Shown: positions 13,561-27,197, counted from the first letter of the stretch. The stretch: DNA of 64,000 nucleotides from Nymphaea colorata (GCF_008831285.2 NC_045140.1:20644370-20708369), one strand, 5' to 3'. The notes: generated by a model from the letters alone, not told the origin. Program-made: numbers and translations.

Positions 13561-16500
13561 TGTGAAAAACAAGGGTTAGAAACACAAGCATCTTTTCATG
13601 CAATCTTGTCTGGCGAATGAACGATTGTCATAAAAGGTGTAGCATAGCTGATCAAACAGACAGCTATGTAAAGGACATGTCGGCTGTTTGATTTACATGG
13701 GTGCTATTCTCTTGGACCGTTGAATGTGTTCTACCGAAATACTAACGTTTTACACAGGACCCAACATCCAGAGGAATGAGGGACTCTTTGAGTCTTATTC
13801 GAGCCGTAGGTTGTGTGCGTCTGCTCACCCAAAAATGAATGAACTCACAAGTCAACTGTTTGCAGTTTTTTACAGCTTGAACGATGGGTAGCTTGAACTT
13901 TTCATTGAACATACATCCGCGACCGAGCTTAGAAAATCATTCTTTTAAGACTCAACAGCTGGTTTCTCTACCCAGCAAACTTTAAACATATGTGCACATA
14001 TAATTTTATACATATGGGGACTTGCACCAGTTCATGTGTTTTGAAGTGTTTTCTTTTTCTCTTTCTTTTTTTAGAATTCCATTCCTGACATCCTCGATCC
14101 AAAGACGCTGCAACTATCAGAGTTTGGATCGAAGGAGTTAGACTTTTGGCTGCATTCACACGGTACCAGTTGTTGCGCATTAATAAATTAGGTGGTGGTG
14201 GTGGTGGCGGACACAAACAAGGAAAGGTGAAGGAATGGGGCCGGCTTCATTATGGAGCACCTATCTTCCTTAGCTATTACTAATTCCAAAACTTCCAACC
14301 TCCACTAAGAATAAATAATATGCATCATAAGTCGAAGAGAGCGGAACACTAGAACAAAAAATATATGAGATCCCCCATTGCTTCCATGGAGATATGTTCT
14401 TCCCCAATCTCCTAAGTCTCTTCAGTCACCCCAATTCATACGTGTTGCTAGATTCTCCTGAAAACCGCCCTCTAGCTTCCAAATATTACGACAGCGCCCC
14501 AATGGGTTGGGTCCGAACAACCGCACCTGATTCATATCATAACCAACCCAATAACACCACCGGGAATTTGGCTTGCATGGATCTCGGTTTCGGGTTGTTT
14601 GTTTAATAAACTCCTTGGATCTGGATCAGGATCAATCCACTTTAAGTTTTGACACATCGATAACCGGGAATCTAATCCAGTAATTGCATGCACGTCTTTT
14701 TTTTTTTTGTTAATAACGTTTACTAATATGTATAAGAACCAACTAAAACTTTTTAAAAATTAGATTGGCCTGTCCGGCCATGCCGCAGCTCTGATCTGAT
14801 CTGTTCTTTTTTTCTCATTAATGGCTAGGTCTTCGATTTATAATAATAATGGTAATAATAATGACGATGATCTTATCCTACACAATTGCATGAACTTGAG
14901 ATGGCCCATACCATTTAATAGATAAAGGCCTATGGATTGCAAACAGCCGCAGATGCAACTCTCTCAAGTTGAAGGAAGTAATTTAAGTTATGGAACTTTC
15001 AATTTTACTTAACTTCAACTCCAAGTCTAACCTGTTACCAAGGTAAATCGAGTTTCCGTGGGCATTAAGCTTTTAATTTTTTGCCAGACTCGATGGACCA
15101 AACATTGCTCTTTTCATCCCCCCCGGTGCATTTAATTTGTTCGCAGCATTTTCCTTTTCAAAATGGTTCCTCTTGACCCATCTTTTTCACGTCTTAACTC
15201 AGAGTTTATTTTTGAAGGAGGTACAACTGTCAAGCTGATCTATGATTTGCTAATTTGCTGTGCCCACCGTGAATATTGCCCTTATGAAATAGAAATTATC
15301 CTTCATGGAGAAAACTTTATTATTTTCATTAAACATTATTTAACTGAAAAACACGATGCGGCAATTATTTTCCAATGTAAGTCCTAGAGAAAGAAAATTT
15401 TTGCCTGAAAAACTTTTTCCATGAGAATCAGACTAGCAATTAAGGAGAACTTGTGCGGTTAGGAGAAATCCCCGAAGAAAAAGAGCTCCCTGAGAAATAT
15501 TGGGAAAAAACGAGGACCGGTGACAAAATTTCATTGGTTGTCTTTTTTTTGCAAAGCCCCCCGTGATTATTAAGGCATAAAATTCACGGTGGCCGTTGGA
15601 AGCAGCAGGTGGGCCACCCTTTTTTCTGGTGTACCCAAAAAAAATTAAAAGAAAAATAAAAATAGAAATAATACTGCCCGATATTCCACCGACACAAACA
15701 ACTTTGCATGGGATGTTTGACAGGCAGTACCAAACTCACCAAATCTTTCATTTTTTCTTGGGCCCAGCCGCTCCCAAGAAAAAAAAAAAAAGTTCAAATT
15801 TTGGATTTCCCCCTTTTATACAAGCGGGATGATCTTAAGCTCTTAATTTGTCTTCATCCATTAATTTAAAACCCCACACACAGCTATTTTAGTTAGGTCA
15901 TTAAATAAGACATTGATTGGAACAGTAAATAACATAAAACATGATCGGTGCGATCCTCTTAATCATTATCTGAAATATGTAATAAAGTAAGGGAACCTTC
16001 CTCCCAGCATATCATTCATTGGAATCATTGTCCTAAATCCTTCTGATATAATGTCCTAATGAGCTAGTGTAGCCATTGTTCCAGTGTTTCCAAGGGCAGA
16101 GGCAGATGCGAGATTGTGTGGACAATTGCTCATATAAATTGGTGAGGTTTGGGTAGTTGTCGACCTGCAATTATAATCCAAATTTACGGCCACCACCGAA
16201 TGCAGTAACCTCACGCACTTGGGTTTATTCAGGGTTTTCACTAATTTGATGAGAACGTCACGAGTTCGAATCGTCCTGGCATTGACTAAAGTTCGCGGCA
16301 TTGCTGTTTACCAATTAAAAACTGGCTTCCATCTAATCTTGAAAGCGGGAAAAAAAAAAATTTGATTGCCTGCTTTTGTTGAATAAATCTAAGGTCAAAA
16401 GGCTGGGTAGATTTTAAATGGTAAAAAGGAGGATCACCAATCTTGTGAGAAACCAAACAAAACTTTTACAATTTCCGTCGATAACAAAAGGAAAAGATTG

Positions 16501-17249
16501 CATCGGAAAAGGAAAAGATCAAGGTAACACACCTAACATGTCTGTATTTTAATTAAAGAACCTTGCACACCTTTCTTTAAAATAATATACGAGGGTGTTT
16601 AGGTGACACCCGCATATGAACTTAGTTAGTTGAAACTTTAGAGCCTTCATGAAAACAAAAGCGTTTTAAAATTTTATCTTTTTTCTTTGGGTGACGCATC
16701 TAAAACGTTCTTTTTGAATAACTTAACAAGGATTTTTTTCTAAAATTAAGTTTTTCTCATACTTAGTATTGATGAAACCTAAATTTACATTTAAATTAAG
16801 TAATCTAAAACACTTAAATTTAAAACCCCAAAAAGAAAGGAAAAAAGAGAGAAGAAAACACAGTCAATGCACAAGATCTCATGTATTTAAAAGCCAAATC
16901 CAACTTTGAAATGTTCAAAGCTTGTGACCTGTAGCATGTTAATGTAGCCAAGGCATTTACCCAGAGAGAGACGTTGGGGTATCGGGAGAGAAGAGGAAGG
17001 AGCGGCAGTTAATGGCGGATGAGATATTTGGGCACGAAGTCCACGCCATTATTCATAAATTAGCAATAAAAAAAAAAAAGTTGGTAACGGGAGGAAATTG
17101 CGACCACGGCGGAAGGCCATTCCCGTAAAATCCGAGAAACTTTTTTAAGTTTAAACTCCAAAATTCCACTCCAGGTTTTACAGTGATGCAATTTCTCGTC
17201 TACAAAAAAAAAGTCAGGTGAAAGACTGAGGGGGACGGTCTTCTCGCCC

Positions 17250-17272
17250 TTTCTCTCTCTCTCTTTCTCTCG
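17250..17272 (+). repeat. CT-rich tract at the presumed 5' leader of the M8 gene
   Basis: CT-rich pyrimidine run just before a GC-rich stretch (17274-17600). Such runs are common near plant transcription starts, so the M8 mRNA probably begins near here. No clear TATA box was identified. Confidence 0.5.
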
Positions 17273-17445
17273 GTTGGTGCTGCTGCCCATTACCGGAGAA
17301 GGGGAGGCGCGGTTTTCCGGGGTGGTCGGTTTTCGGCGCGGTCGATGTCGCCGGAGACTCGAGGTTGGATCGTCCGGCCGGGCGTGGCAGGGGTCGCAGT
17401 CGGTGAGTTCTTGGGAGCAGGGGCGGCTTGCGGGAGGTTGGTGGG

Positions 17446-17652
17446 ATGGTGGTGCTGAGCGGGCTCGGAGGAGCCGCTGGTAGTTGGTGCCGAACAGATC
17501 GGAGAGGCGGGTTCGGAGGGTCGGAAGGGGGTGGGTTCGGAGGAGGATGCGGAAGTTGGGGCGGTCGTGATGGCGGTGAAGCTCGTTCGGTGCTTACTGT
17601 CGGTGGAGAATGGCCGTCACAGATCTTGCTGCTTAGTTGTTTCCATTTTTAA
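17446..17652 (+). other. Upstream ORF overlapping the M8 start codon
   Basis: An ATG at 17446 opens a Gly-rich 68-codon frame. It overlaps the proposed M8 start (17570) in another frame and ends at TAA 17650-17652, one base before the last base of exon 1 (17653). If the leader is unspliced, this uORF would be read first and should reduce M8 translation. A GTGAGT donor-like site at 17402 leaves open a different leader structure. Confidence 0.4.
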
Positions 17653-20600
17653 GGCAAGATTTATGTCGAGTGGTGTTGATTTTTTTTTTCGGCGTTTCTG
17701 GCTGGATCAGCTGTTTTTCAAAGTGGTGCTCCGTCCATGGGGTTTCCGGGTCTTCTTAGTTTCTCCGTGTTTTCGATTTCGTTGAGTTTCGTGGTTCTTT
17801 GTTGCTTGAGGCTTTTCTGCATTTGAGTGGTTGGAGTGGACTGCGCGTTAAGATTAGCACTTGATTGTTTTAAATTATTATTGGTTGGATTTGGCACTTT
17901 TTGGGTTCTAAAAGATGAGCAGGGAGCTGCAATGTATGTATTGGTTGTTTTCCATGTTCCTTCTGAGAGGTCAGGAGGCGTGATTATCATCATCTTCTTT
18001 GTGAGATTTGGGACTTTCATTTTCGAAACTAAACCACTGGCCGATATTTGAGCTATTTTTAGTTCCAATTTGTGGAAACTAAATAGTGTGTTCGAGGCCC
18101 CGGAAATTACTGGATTCTCCTCTCAGAGATCCGCCCTTCTTGTTTGGTGGTGTACAGGGTTTTGGGATTTTGGTTGGAGTGCTAGAGAAGAAGGGGGAGG
18201 GAATGTTACCAAACCACGAAGGCTTCGTTCTTATCCTTGCACTATTTGGGAATTTATGTTCAATAGGCATTTTAACTATTTCAAAACCTGTCTTCCCTTG
18301 TGTTGCTCTCTAAATTGTCTCCTCTTTCCTTGATTTGGAACAGTTGCTTGAGCTGATTAAATTTAGGCTTTCTGGTTCCGTTAACATGGTAGCCGGTTGT
18401 AGCCACTGTAAAAAGGACAAAGTGACTATGTTTTTTAAAATGCTTTAAGATATGCTGGTTTGCTTTAACACCTTCTGATGAAATGCTTTCCAGTGGTCCT
18501 GTCATGCAAATCGGACTTTCATTTGTTGATTTCTCGACAGAATTGTTGCACTTGTTACCGTCTGTGTATATTATTTTTCTAGGTCCTGTGGGCTGTTTTG
18601 GATGTTGATTATTTTGTGTTTTGTCTGCTTCAGATTTTGTTAGTTTTGGTATGCATTGAAGGCACTGTTTGTAGAATAGAAGAGAGCTGGTCAAAGCACC
18701 TAGCCACAGAATCAGGGGCTCAAAATGGCCTATCGCATTCTTGCATCCATGATGAAATATTGCATCAGAGGCGTCGCTATGGAAGGAAAGAGTATTCTGT
18801 TACTCCACAAGTATACCAAGAAATTAGTTACTTGAAAATTCACAGGAAAGGAAGGGGTTTGCTTGAAGCTTCTGAAACAGAAGTTCAACAAGATTTAAGG
18901 CAACCCATAAGAATATATCTGAACTATGAGGCGGTCGGGCATTCCCCTGATCGTGATTGTCGTGGTGCTGGTGATATTGTGAAGGTAATATTTAAGGTTA
19001 AAAGTTTAAAATGTTGCTGATTCATTAGTGAAAAGATCTTCTTTCACTACGTGTTATGTTAATTTGTGATTTAACATCCTCAGCTTGGTGAACCACCTGC
19101 ATCTTTAGTTCCTGGCATGCCAGCATGCAACCCACATGGAGATCCTCCAGTGTTTGGTGACTGCTGGTATAACTGTACAATTGATGATGTAACTGGGGAG
19201 GACAAGAAACATCGACTGCGCAAGGTGCACAACTTTCTGCCATATCTTTTCCCTCATGCACACGATCTGTATCAGATCAAGCTTCACGGAAAGCTTGTTA
19301 TATCTCAAGCTTCCTGGCCTTCCCACGTTTCTAAAATCTTGATCTAAGTAACACGGGCTCATCAGAAAGGTACTGCACCAGAGTCGACATGACTCAGATG
19401 TGGCTCAGGTGCAGGAATAAACAAATTTCTTTTTCGTTGAGTCACTGACAAAATCATAATTTATTAATTTATAGTTTTGTTGTTTGCGAACAATTACACA
19501 CACACACACATATATATATATATCTCATATGTATGTCTGTATGTACGTACATCTATGTCACATAGGTGAGGGTGCTGGCATGGGTACGGGAAAGCGGGTA
19601 TGGGTACGGCGTTTTCGCCAATCTTGGTACGGGAGTATGTCGATAATTGTATGTTCTTAATTTCGAAAAACAAAATTGATATCATTACATCATTAAGACA
19701 ATGTTCCTTTCATAGTTCCTACATATAATCTCATAAAAAAAACATAAATAGACTATGACAATGTTTTTTTTTGGTGTCGGAAATGATCCAAATCTACCCA
19801 GTGGTACCCCGTACTGGTTTTGCCGTACCGGTATGCCGCTACTGGTATGTGGGCCTCCCCCACGTATTACTGTGACTTAGACATACATATATACTTATGT
19901 ATGTATATTGAAAAAATGCTGCATCCGCATCTGACATTTATGTGACATAGATCTTGATCTCTGCACAGTGATACAGATGTTACAATTTAAACTGCCTTTA
20001 GCGCTTGGAACCAAATATTTTTTGCACTCATGTAACTTGTGAACTCCTCTTGAATGCCGGTCGCTCTGAATTATGCCTACTTCTTCACTTCTTATGTGGC
20101 TACCAGATTGAGGTAGCAGGAGCATGTTTTAGATTTTACATTTAAAATGGTTCTCTATTTTTATCTACCAAGTTGACTGCTACTAAACTAGTAAAGAGCA
20201 AAGGAAAATCTATACAGATGTTAAGCTTTATGTTTTTTGGCAATTTATCCCTCAAGTTTTCTCTTGTATAACAAGATTTTATAAGTTTCAAACATTCAGA
20301 GTCCATACTCCATTGAAATAAGTAACCTTTATTGAACTATCTACCTGTTGACTCCATATCAGATTACTTTGTGGGGTTCATTTTTGACAGTGCTTATTTG
20401 AACAGGCATTGGGGCAGACAGCTGATTGGTTCAGAAGAGCCTTGTCTGTTGAACCTGTTAAGGGGAACTTGCGTCTCAGTGGTTATTCTGCTTGTGGTCA
20501 AGATGGTGGGGTGCAGCTTCCACGTGAATACGTTGAAGGTGTTTAACTATATTATATGCTTTAATGACAGAATTCTGCTGTATTTGGCTTTTTTGTCCAC

Positions 20601-23600
20601 ATTCCAGAAGCAACATATAGAGCTTTAAAAAATTTGACATACAGGTGTTCATAGTTAAGCCATGCATAACTGTATTATTAACCTGTAGATGTTGATTGTT
20701 TTCTTTGATGCTGCTGACACTGAACAATCATTGCATTATCAATGGAAGCTCTTTTGACTATTTTCTGCATTGAAATACAAATCCTAATTTACTGGAATAT
20801 CAATATCATCCATTTCAACAGCTAACTTGAGAATGCTTCTGTGTTAATGATATCTCCCATTTGTTGAGAACGAGTTCCTACAACCTTGGTTTTCATGATT
20901 TTGAGTTTGCTCATTTTTTCCACCTGTTAGTGTATTAGTCATTGGAATGTAGATTTATGGTTTTTGATTTACTATATTGAACATAGGAGTTTCTTATTAT
21001 TTGACTCAGCTTATGTCTTCTCTGCATGTCACTTAATTTGGGGGTTGCTCTTTTTTTTGCAGAGGGAGTTGCTGGTGCTGACTTAGTTCTTTTGGTTACA
21101 ACAAGACCAACAACAGGCAACACACTTGCCTGGGCTGTGGCATGTGAACGTGATCAGTGGGGCCGTGCAATAGCTGGTAAGAATACTTGACAAATGCTCT
21201 ACAGGTTCTTCTTTTTCTTTTCACTATTATTGTTTGGTGTTTGTAAGCTGTCAAGCATGTTATGAATAGTTATTTATCATAGTTCTATTATATCTAGGTC
21301 ATGTAAATGTTGCTCCTCGTCACTTGACTGCTGAAGCGGAGACGTTACTTTCAGCAACACTGATACATGAGGTTTGCAATACTTACTTGACTTCTTCCTT
21401 CTTTTAAGGCTCTCCAAGTTGTAATAAGTTTAATTGCATTATCCAGGTCATGCACGTTCTAGGCTTTGACCCCCATGCTTTTGCACATTTTCGAGATGAG
21501 AGGAAAAGAAGACGTACTCAGGTGCTCCTTTTTTTTCTAAAGCAAGCTATGATGAACCATGTTGGTCTTCTTAATGATTAAGAATCACGAATTAATCGCT
21601 AGTGAACCCTGGCTCAGTGTATTCTTCATCTGTGTCAAGTTTATGCAAACTTATTCCTCCCCAGTAGAAGAGTTAATACAAATTTAGAAAATTAAATTTC
21701 TATGTATGTTGTCAGAAGGTGGAACAGGATAATCTATGGGTCACGGAGTTAACATTTTCCATCCCTTGTGTTAAACCATGTTAAATCCTTGCTTCTCTTT
21801 CTGGTTTCGTTGCTTGTATCAGCTTTTCTTATACAACTTTTGCTTCTATTTCCCATAAGTTAGCTTACACTGCTACTGCTTTAAATTTTACTTTGACCAG
21901 TTGTTGATCTTATTGGGCTTTTAGGTTCTCAAACTTTTCTTATCATTGTACTTCTTTTCTCGATGATTTTCTTTAAATTAGAATTTCTGGTGTCAAATTT
22001 TTTGTCATAATGGATGATATAAATACTCTCTTATCTCTAAGAATCCAAAGTCAACCTGCTGAAGGGGGAAACTGCTCAATAACCTCTCAGTATGACTCGT
22101 TTCTGAAGTCTCAGGTGCTTCAAATAATTTGTGATGGTTGAAGATCCTTCTTTGTTTGTTGATGATTAAATGAGAAGGCAATATGAAGACCCATATCTTT
22201 ATTATCAAACTGTAGACTACTGAAAAATATCTGGACCACCTTCAAGTGTCCAGCACTTACTACCAACAGATTCTAAATTTTTGTTTGCTATTTACCATCT
22301 TACATCCTCACTTATGTGATGCACTCCCTTGGTTTCTTCTGATTGTAGCCCTCTACCATCTTTTATCACATGAAGTGCTTACCTCGGTGCATTCTATATC
22401 CAGGTTACAGCACAAGTGATGGATGAAAAGCTTGGGCGGGTGGTAACACGTGTTGTCCTTCCACGTGTTGTGATGCATTCTAGATACCATTACGGGGTAC
22501 ACTAATATTATCTCTTGGTTATTGTCTCCATATGTCGTGTTCGTTACTTCTTTATACTGGTTTGTGGTTTGGTAAAGCTCACCTTGTCCCCCTTTTTATA
22601 CTTTACGTGTGATTGAATACTTTTTCTATGCTACATTTTTTCTCTCCCCAATAGGCATTTTCAGAAAATTTCACTGGGCTGGAATTGGAAGATGGAGGAG
22701 GAAGGGGAACGTCAGGTATCCCCCCCATTTTCTATTTTATGTGTCTTTTGTTTTCATATGTGGCATTGACACCTAAAAGTGATATCTCAAACTGTGTACA
22801 CGTGGGGGCTTACCTGTAGGGTCTCATTGGGAGAAAAGACTCCTGATGAATGAGATCATGACTGGGTCTGTAGATACAAGATCAGTTGTTTCAAAGATGA
22901 CACTTGCTTTATTGGAAGATAGTGGGTGGTATGAAGCAAATTACAGCATGGCAGATCATCTTGATTGGGGTCGCAATCAAGGAACTGAATTTGTAACCTC
23001 TCCTTGCAATCAATGGAAAGGGGCTTACCGGTGTAATACAACTCAGGTTTCTGGCTGCACGTATAACAGGGAAGCAGAAGGTTATTGCCCTATTATTAGC
23101 TATGGTGGGGACTTGCCAGTCTGGGCTCGCTATTTCCCACAGCCTAATAAAGGTACTTAAGCTTATTTGCAGGTTTCAGAAACCTGCTCTTCTGTATTGG
23201 TTTTTTAGTTTATCTGTTCCTTTCTTTCTTGCGTTAGATTCAATGGCAGCAGTGTCCTTACATGGTTGAACGTGCTACCTTACTCCTAATTATAAAGGGA
23301 AAGAAGAGAACTATTATTCGAATTAAATGTCATACCAATCTGCGTAGTTGCTTCAAGTGCTTTAGAATCAGATAGCTAAAATTTTGGAAAACAGCATGCA
23401 GCCTGGAAGCTTTCTCGACTGGAAAAGGCTGTTTCTATGTTGTGGAAGCTTTTTGCCACAATAGGGTTTTGGTGTATGGCTGGACCAAAACTAGATCCTT
23501 GACGGGTGGTCGCAAAAAATGCTGAGCAGAGGTAGATTATAAATGAGGTCCAAAATCACATTCCATATATTATGTTGGACTTCAATTATTAAAGTAAATA

Positions 23601-26576
23601 AAATTCATCATAGTTATGATTTTTATAGCTCATTAAATTTGATTCAGAGATGAGTAACCTTTGATATAGTGTTCCCTTTTCTTCAATTTATCCTGCTTTC
23701 TGCTCCTTCCTACTTATGAATTGATTAGATATAAAATCTAAAATATTGAGACAGTATGTGCCATTTACCATGTGACAATAAGAAATGGCTTGATCACACT
23801 AGGTCTGATGAGTGCCAAGTATGAGCTTGGCTACTGTGGCACCTATTGAGCGTCCTAGTTCTTAGTTTATGGTTGATCTCATCAAACACATTAGTCGAGA
23901 GGGACCTAGAACCAGTTGTATACATACAATTAAATTTAGTGTGCATTTTTTGGCACTTCAAAATTCTTCAGATCTTACACGAGCTTGTGTGAACCTAGAT
24001 TTCAATTTTAGTGGCTCAGTTCATTCATGATTTTAGCTGGGAATCAGTAATTTCAAGTGAAGCGTAAATGAAGGACACCACATTTTATGAGTTGGTTCTC
24101 TAAAGAATCTATTGCTAGTGTTAGGAAGAGCATGGTTACTGATGCTCTATGTGTTCTTATACTAAGGAACTTATTGGCTCATGCAGGTGGCCAGTCATCA
24201 TTAGCTGATTATTGCACATATTTTGTCGCTTACTCTGATGGTTCATGCACGGACACAAAAAGTGCAAGAGCACCTGACAGGATGTTGGGTGAAGTACGGG
24301 GCCCGAACTCCAGGTTTGTGATATTTGAGTGGTGGTGCTCATCATAGATGGAAATTTTTGTAGGCTAACAAATTTGAGATGATATACGTGCCTCTTCAGA
24401 TGCATGTCATCAACTTTGGTGCGCACTGGGTTTGTTCGTGGTTCCATGACACAAGGCAATGGTTGTTATCAGCATCGGTGCACAAAAAAATCCCTTGAGG
24501 TGATCTCTTTTTTGCTAATAAGAGTTGCATGCATCTTCCAATCTGAAGGATAAATGTTTCATGAAGCAGTGCATGATTTAGTCATCTAAGCTGGATCATT
24601 TAGCGGAATTAATGCTACCATGTTTTTAAGATTTAGACACCATGTACTGATCTTCAATTTTTGTATGTGTGTTAGTAAATACTCCAAGCTCTTGATGGTT
24701 CCAGTCTTTTGTTTAGGTTGCTGTTGATGGGGTCTGGAAGGTATGCCCTGAAGGTGGTGGGCCAGTTCAATTCCCGGGTTTTAATGGTAAGACTCTACAG
24801 TCTACAGTCAAGATTTCTTGATATCAACCATTGTCACGTTATTCTGGTTTTCTTTTGGACATACCTTGGTGATTGGTGTTAATGTCTTGCCAATGCAGGT
24901 GAACTGATCTGTCCTGCTTATCATGAACTATGTAACAGTATGGCATTGCCCATCACTGGTCAGTGCCCAAGCTCATGTTCCTTCAATGGTGACTGTATTG
25001 ATGGAAAATGCCATTGTTTCCTCGGTTTTCATGGCCATGATTGCAGAAAAAGTAAGTTGGTAAAAGCAATAGCTTTGCAGATGGGATTCTGGTCCTGTGA
25101 AATTTTCGAAAGGATACTGATAAAGAAAATTTATGATGAAAAAGAATTAAGTTTGAGGAGATTTTTCTTGCTAATTCTTGTGATTAGACCGCTAACTCTT
25201 GTGATTAGACCTCACATGGATGAACTGGAGTTACTATCAAGTACTTCTAATGTCTGCTTTTAGCCTTAACCACCAACTTCATCTCTTTACAGGAACTTGT
25301 CCAAACAACTGCAGTGGTCATGGCAAGTGTAACTCCCATGGTGTCTGTGAGTGCACCAAGGGACGTACTGGCATCGATTGCTCAACTGGTATGTTGTTCC
25401 ATCTCATTCTTGTAAATGAGAACTGTGTTATTGATATCTTTGTGGCATATAGACATGCATTTGTGGTTTGCATATTCTTGAGCTGGTATTTTAACGCCAT
25501 GATACTTTTGATGCCATTGATGCTTTCAAGTGCTGCTTTTAATTCTTTCGGTTGTTCAATATGCAGCTGTTTGTGATGAACAGTGCAGCCTGCATGGTGG
25601 TGTGTGCGATAATGGTGTATGTGAATTTCGATGCTCCGATTATGCTGGTTATACTTGCCAGAATAGTTCTACCCTTCTTCCCAGCCTTTCAGTATGTGGA
25701 GATGTGCTTGGTCGAGATGCCACTGGTCAACATTGTGCTCCTAGCGAGTCAAGTATCCTGCAGCAGCTAGAAGCGGCTGTGGTTATCCCAAACTACAACA
25801 GGTTGATTCCTGGTGGCAGGACAATATTTAGCATACTAGATGATGGATACTGTGCAGCTGCGGCAAAACGACTTGCTTGTTGGGTGGGTGCCTCCTGTTT
25901 GAAGTGAATCAAAATGCGTTATTTAATGGAAGAAGCAGAAAAATGGTTTATTCTAGTTATTTATTTCCAAGTAAAATTTTCTTGCTTCCCGCTTTTCAAT
26001 TTGCCTGTCAGATTCACACATGGACCCCTTTATATTAGTATTGTCAAACCCTGCTTAGCCGTCAATCCTTCCAAGAATAACATTTTCTATATCCTGGACA
26101 TGAGATTGGCATTTTCAAACTTAACATTTTTCCTGTTTCCTTAAATTATTAGTGGATAGACATATTTTTCGCAAATTGATCTTCTTAGCCTTCCTTGTTG
26201 CCAATTTGAATGTTTTTCTTCATGAGTGCAACTGAAGTTGGAGAACATATATTTTGAGGAGACCACTTTGTGTTTTTAGATGATTTGCTTGCTACCACCA
26301 CATAGACATGGAATATTTGATTTTGATATGGCGTCTCTTTGCACTTTTTTTTTTTTTTTTCTGTAGATATCAATTCAAAAGTGTGATAAGGATGGTGACA
26401 ATCGCCTAAGAGTTTGTTACTCAGCATGTCAGTCCTATAATGCAGCATGTGGTGCATTCCTAGATTGCTCAGACCAGACCCTGTTCAGCGGTGAGGAGGA
26501 AGGTGAAGGGCAGTGTACTGGATTTGGAGAGATGCGGCCATGGTGGCTTCGAAGATTCAAGCGTTTCTATTCATGA
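17570..26576 (+). CDS. Leishmanolysin-like zinc metallopeptidase (peptidase M8), 17 exons
   Basis: Secretory-pathway gp63-type metzincin; plant members are usually single-copy and uncharacterised. Coding exons: 17570-17653, 18634-18984, 19084-19224, 20406-20538, 21063-21176, 21298-21371, 21447-21521, 22404-22496, 22655-22715, 22820-23152, 24187-24313, 24400-24499, 24717-24786, 24899-25051, 25293-25388, 25567-25883, 26367-26576. They total 2532 nt (843 residues) in continuous frame, close to the length I expect for plant homologues. A hydrophobic N-terminus (about 19-41) suggests a signal peptide or anchor. The zinc motif HEVMHVLGF (298-306) spans the exon 6/7 junction; the third ligand is probably His378 in SHWE, with Met-turn EIMTG (Met389) 11 residues on, the same spacing as in Leishmania gp63. 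Three EGF-like modules follow (about 590-635, 638-667, 669-705), then a Cys-rich tail. All introns are GT-AG except a proposed GC-AG intron 1. Exon 1 is the least certain part; the catalytic region is secure. Confidence 0.92.
17654..18633 (+). other. Intron 1 of the M8 gene, proposed GC-AG type
   Basis: The donor reads AAG|GCAAGA, matching the non-canonical GC donor consensus, and the acceptor is CTTCAG. Both exon ends are in phase 0. The join places the first ATG of this frame 28 codons before a hydrophobic stretch, giving a normal secretory N-terminus. I found no GT donor in this frame that gives the correct phase. Confidence 0.6.
19495..19523. repeat. (CA)n(TA)n microsatellite
   Basis: Compound dinucleotide repeat inside intron 3 of the M8 gene, directly before the MITE-like element. 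Confidence 0.85.
19552..19881. mobile_element. MITE-like element in M8 intron 3 (copy C)
   Basis: About 330 bp lying between (CA)n(TA)n and other AT-rich sequence in intron 3. The left end reads TCTATGTCACATAGG and the right end, reverse-complemented, TCTAAGTCACAGTAA, an imperfect terminal inverted repeat. Inside are GGGTACGG-type repeats on the left and their complements on the right. The ends match those of two elements at 58.5-59.4 kb. No coding capacity; target-site duplication not resolved. Confidence 0.5.
25177..25212 (+). repeat. Short tandem duplication in M8 intron 14
   Basis: AACTCTTGTGATTAGACC and a near copy lie head to tail within the intron between the first two EGF-like exons. 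Confidence 0.6.
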
Positions 26577-27009
26577 CAACTGCCCGGAGCCTCTGTTTTA
26601 CTCTACACCTTTTAGGTGTCTGTAAATTATATCTGTAGGTTTACATTTTGTTCGTAGGCATAGTCGCACTCTGTTAATACAGCAGTGCTCATTCCAAACA
26701 GTCCCTCAAAAGTGAGAGGATTGCTTGTTGTCTAATTTAATTTGGGCTTTTTAAGAACAGTCCAAATTGCGGAAGAGCTTTATCAGGAATTAGTGTGCTT
26801 CCTGGGCCTATTAAGGAGCAGGCTGGGGACTAGTACCTACTTGCCCAATACCGAGCTTGAAAGGTTTCATGTATGAATTTGTAATTGAAGCAAATGAAAT
26901 TTCTTCATTATGACAAACGATGCCCTTTCTTCACTGTTGATCTGTCATGGATTGGCCAAGAAAAACCGTTTTCACCGCCGGCCTGTTTTGATGATGGCAC
27001 TTTGCAATC

Positions 27010-27015
27010 AATAAA
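27010..27015 (+). terminator. Polyadenylation signal AATAAA, probably of the M8 gene
   Basis: Canonical AATAAA about 430 bp after the M8 stop codon in AT-rich 3' sequence. Nearer weak variants may be used instead. Confidence 0.4.
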
Positions 27016-27197
27016 GTAGAAAATTATAGATGACAAATTTGGAATGGTTAGGCACGAATCGTGAATGTTGGTGCAAAAATATTTTGTACATGCAACTGAG
27101 AGTTTCGGTTAATTAATGTTTTCTTGTTAGCTGATCTTCAGCAGTAAAGAGAGTAATATTTTCACTAGGACTAAGGAGGTGGTATTCCGGAAAACTG

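Larger units (their letters stand above)
1482..16990. other. Long gene-free interval
   Basis: About 15.5 kb of AT-rich DNA. All open frames are short, low in complexity and not recognisable, and none shows coding-exon structure with good splice sites. It contains simple repeats ((TA)n about 2410, (GA)n 2802-2819, (CT)n 11430-11449), a tRNA-promoter-like segment near 10.45-10.51 kb, a perfect 13-bp hairpin at 12290-12318 and a 14-bp CATGCACG palindrome at 13547-13560. A small gene or non-coding RNA gene could be missed by eye. Confidence 0.6.
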
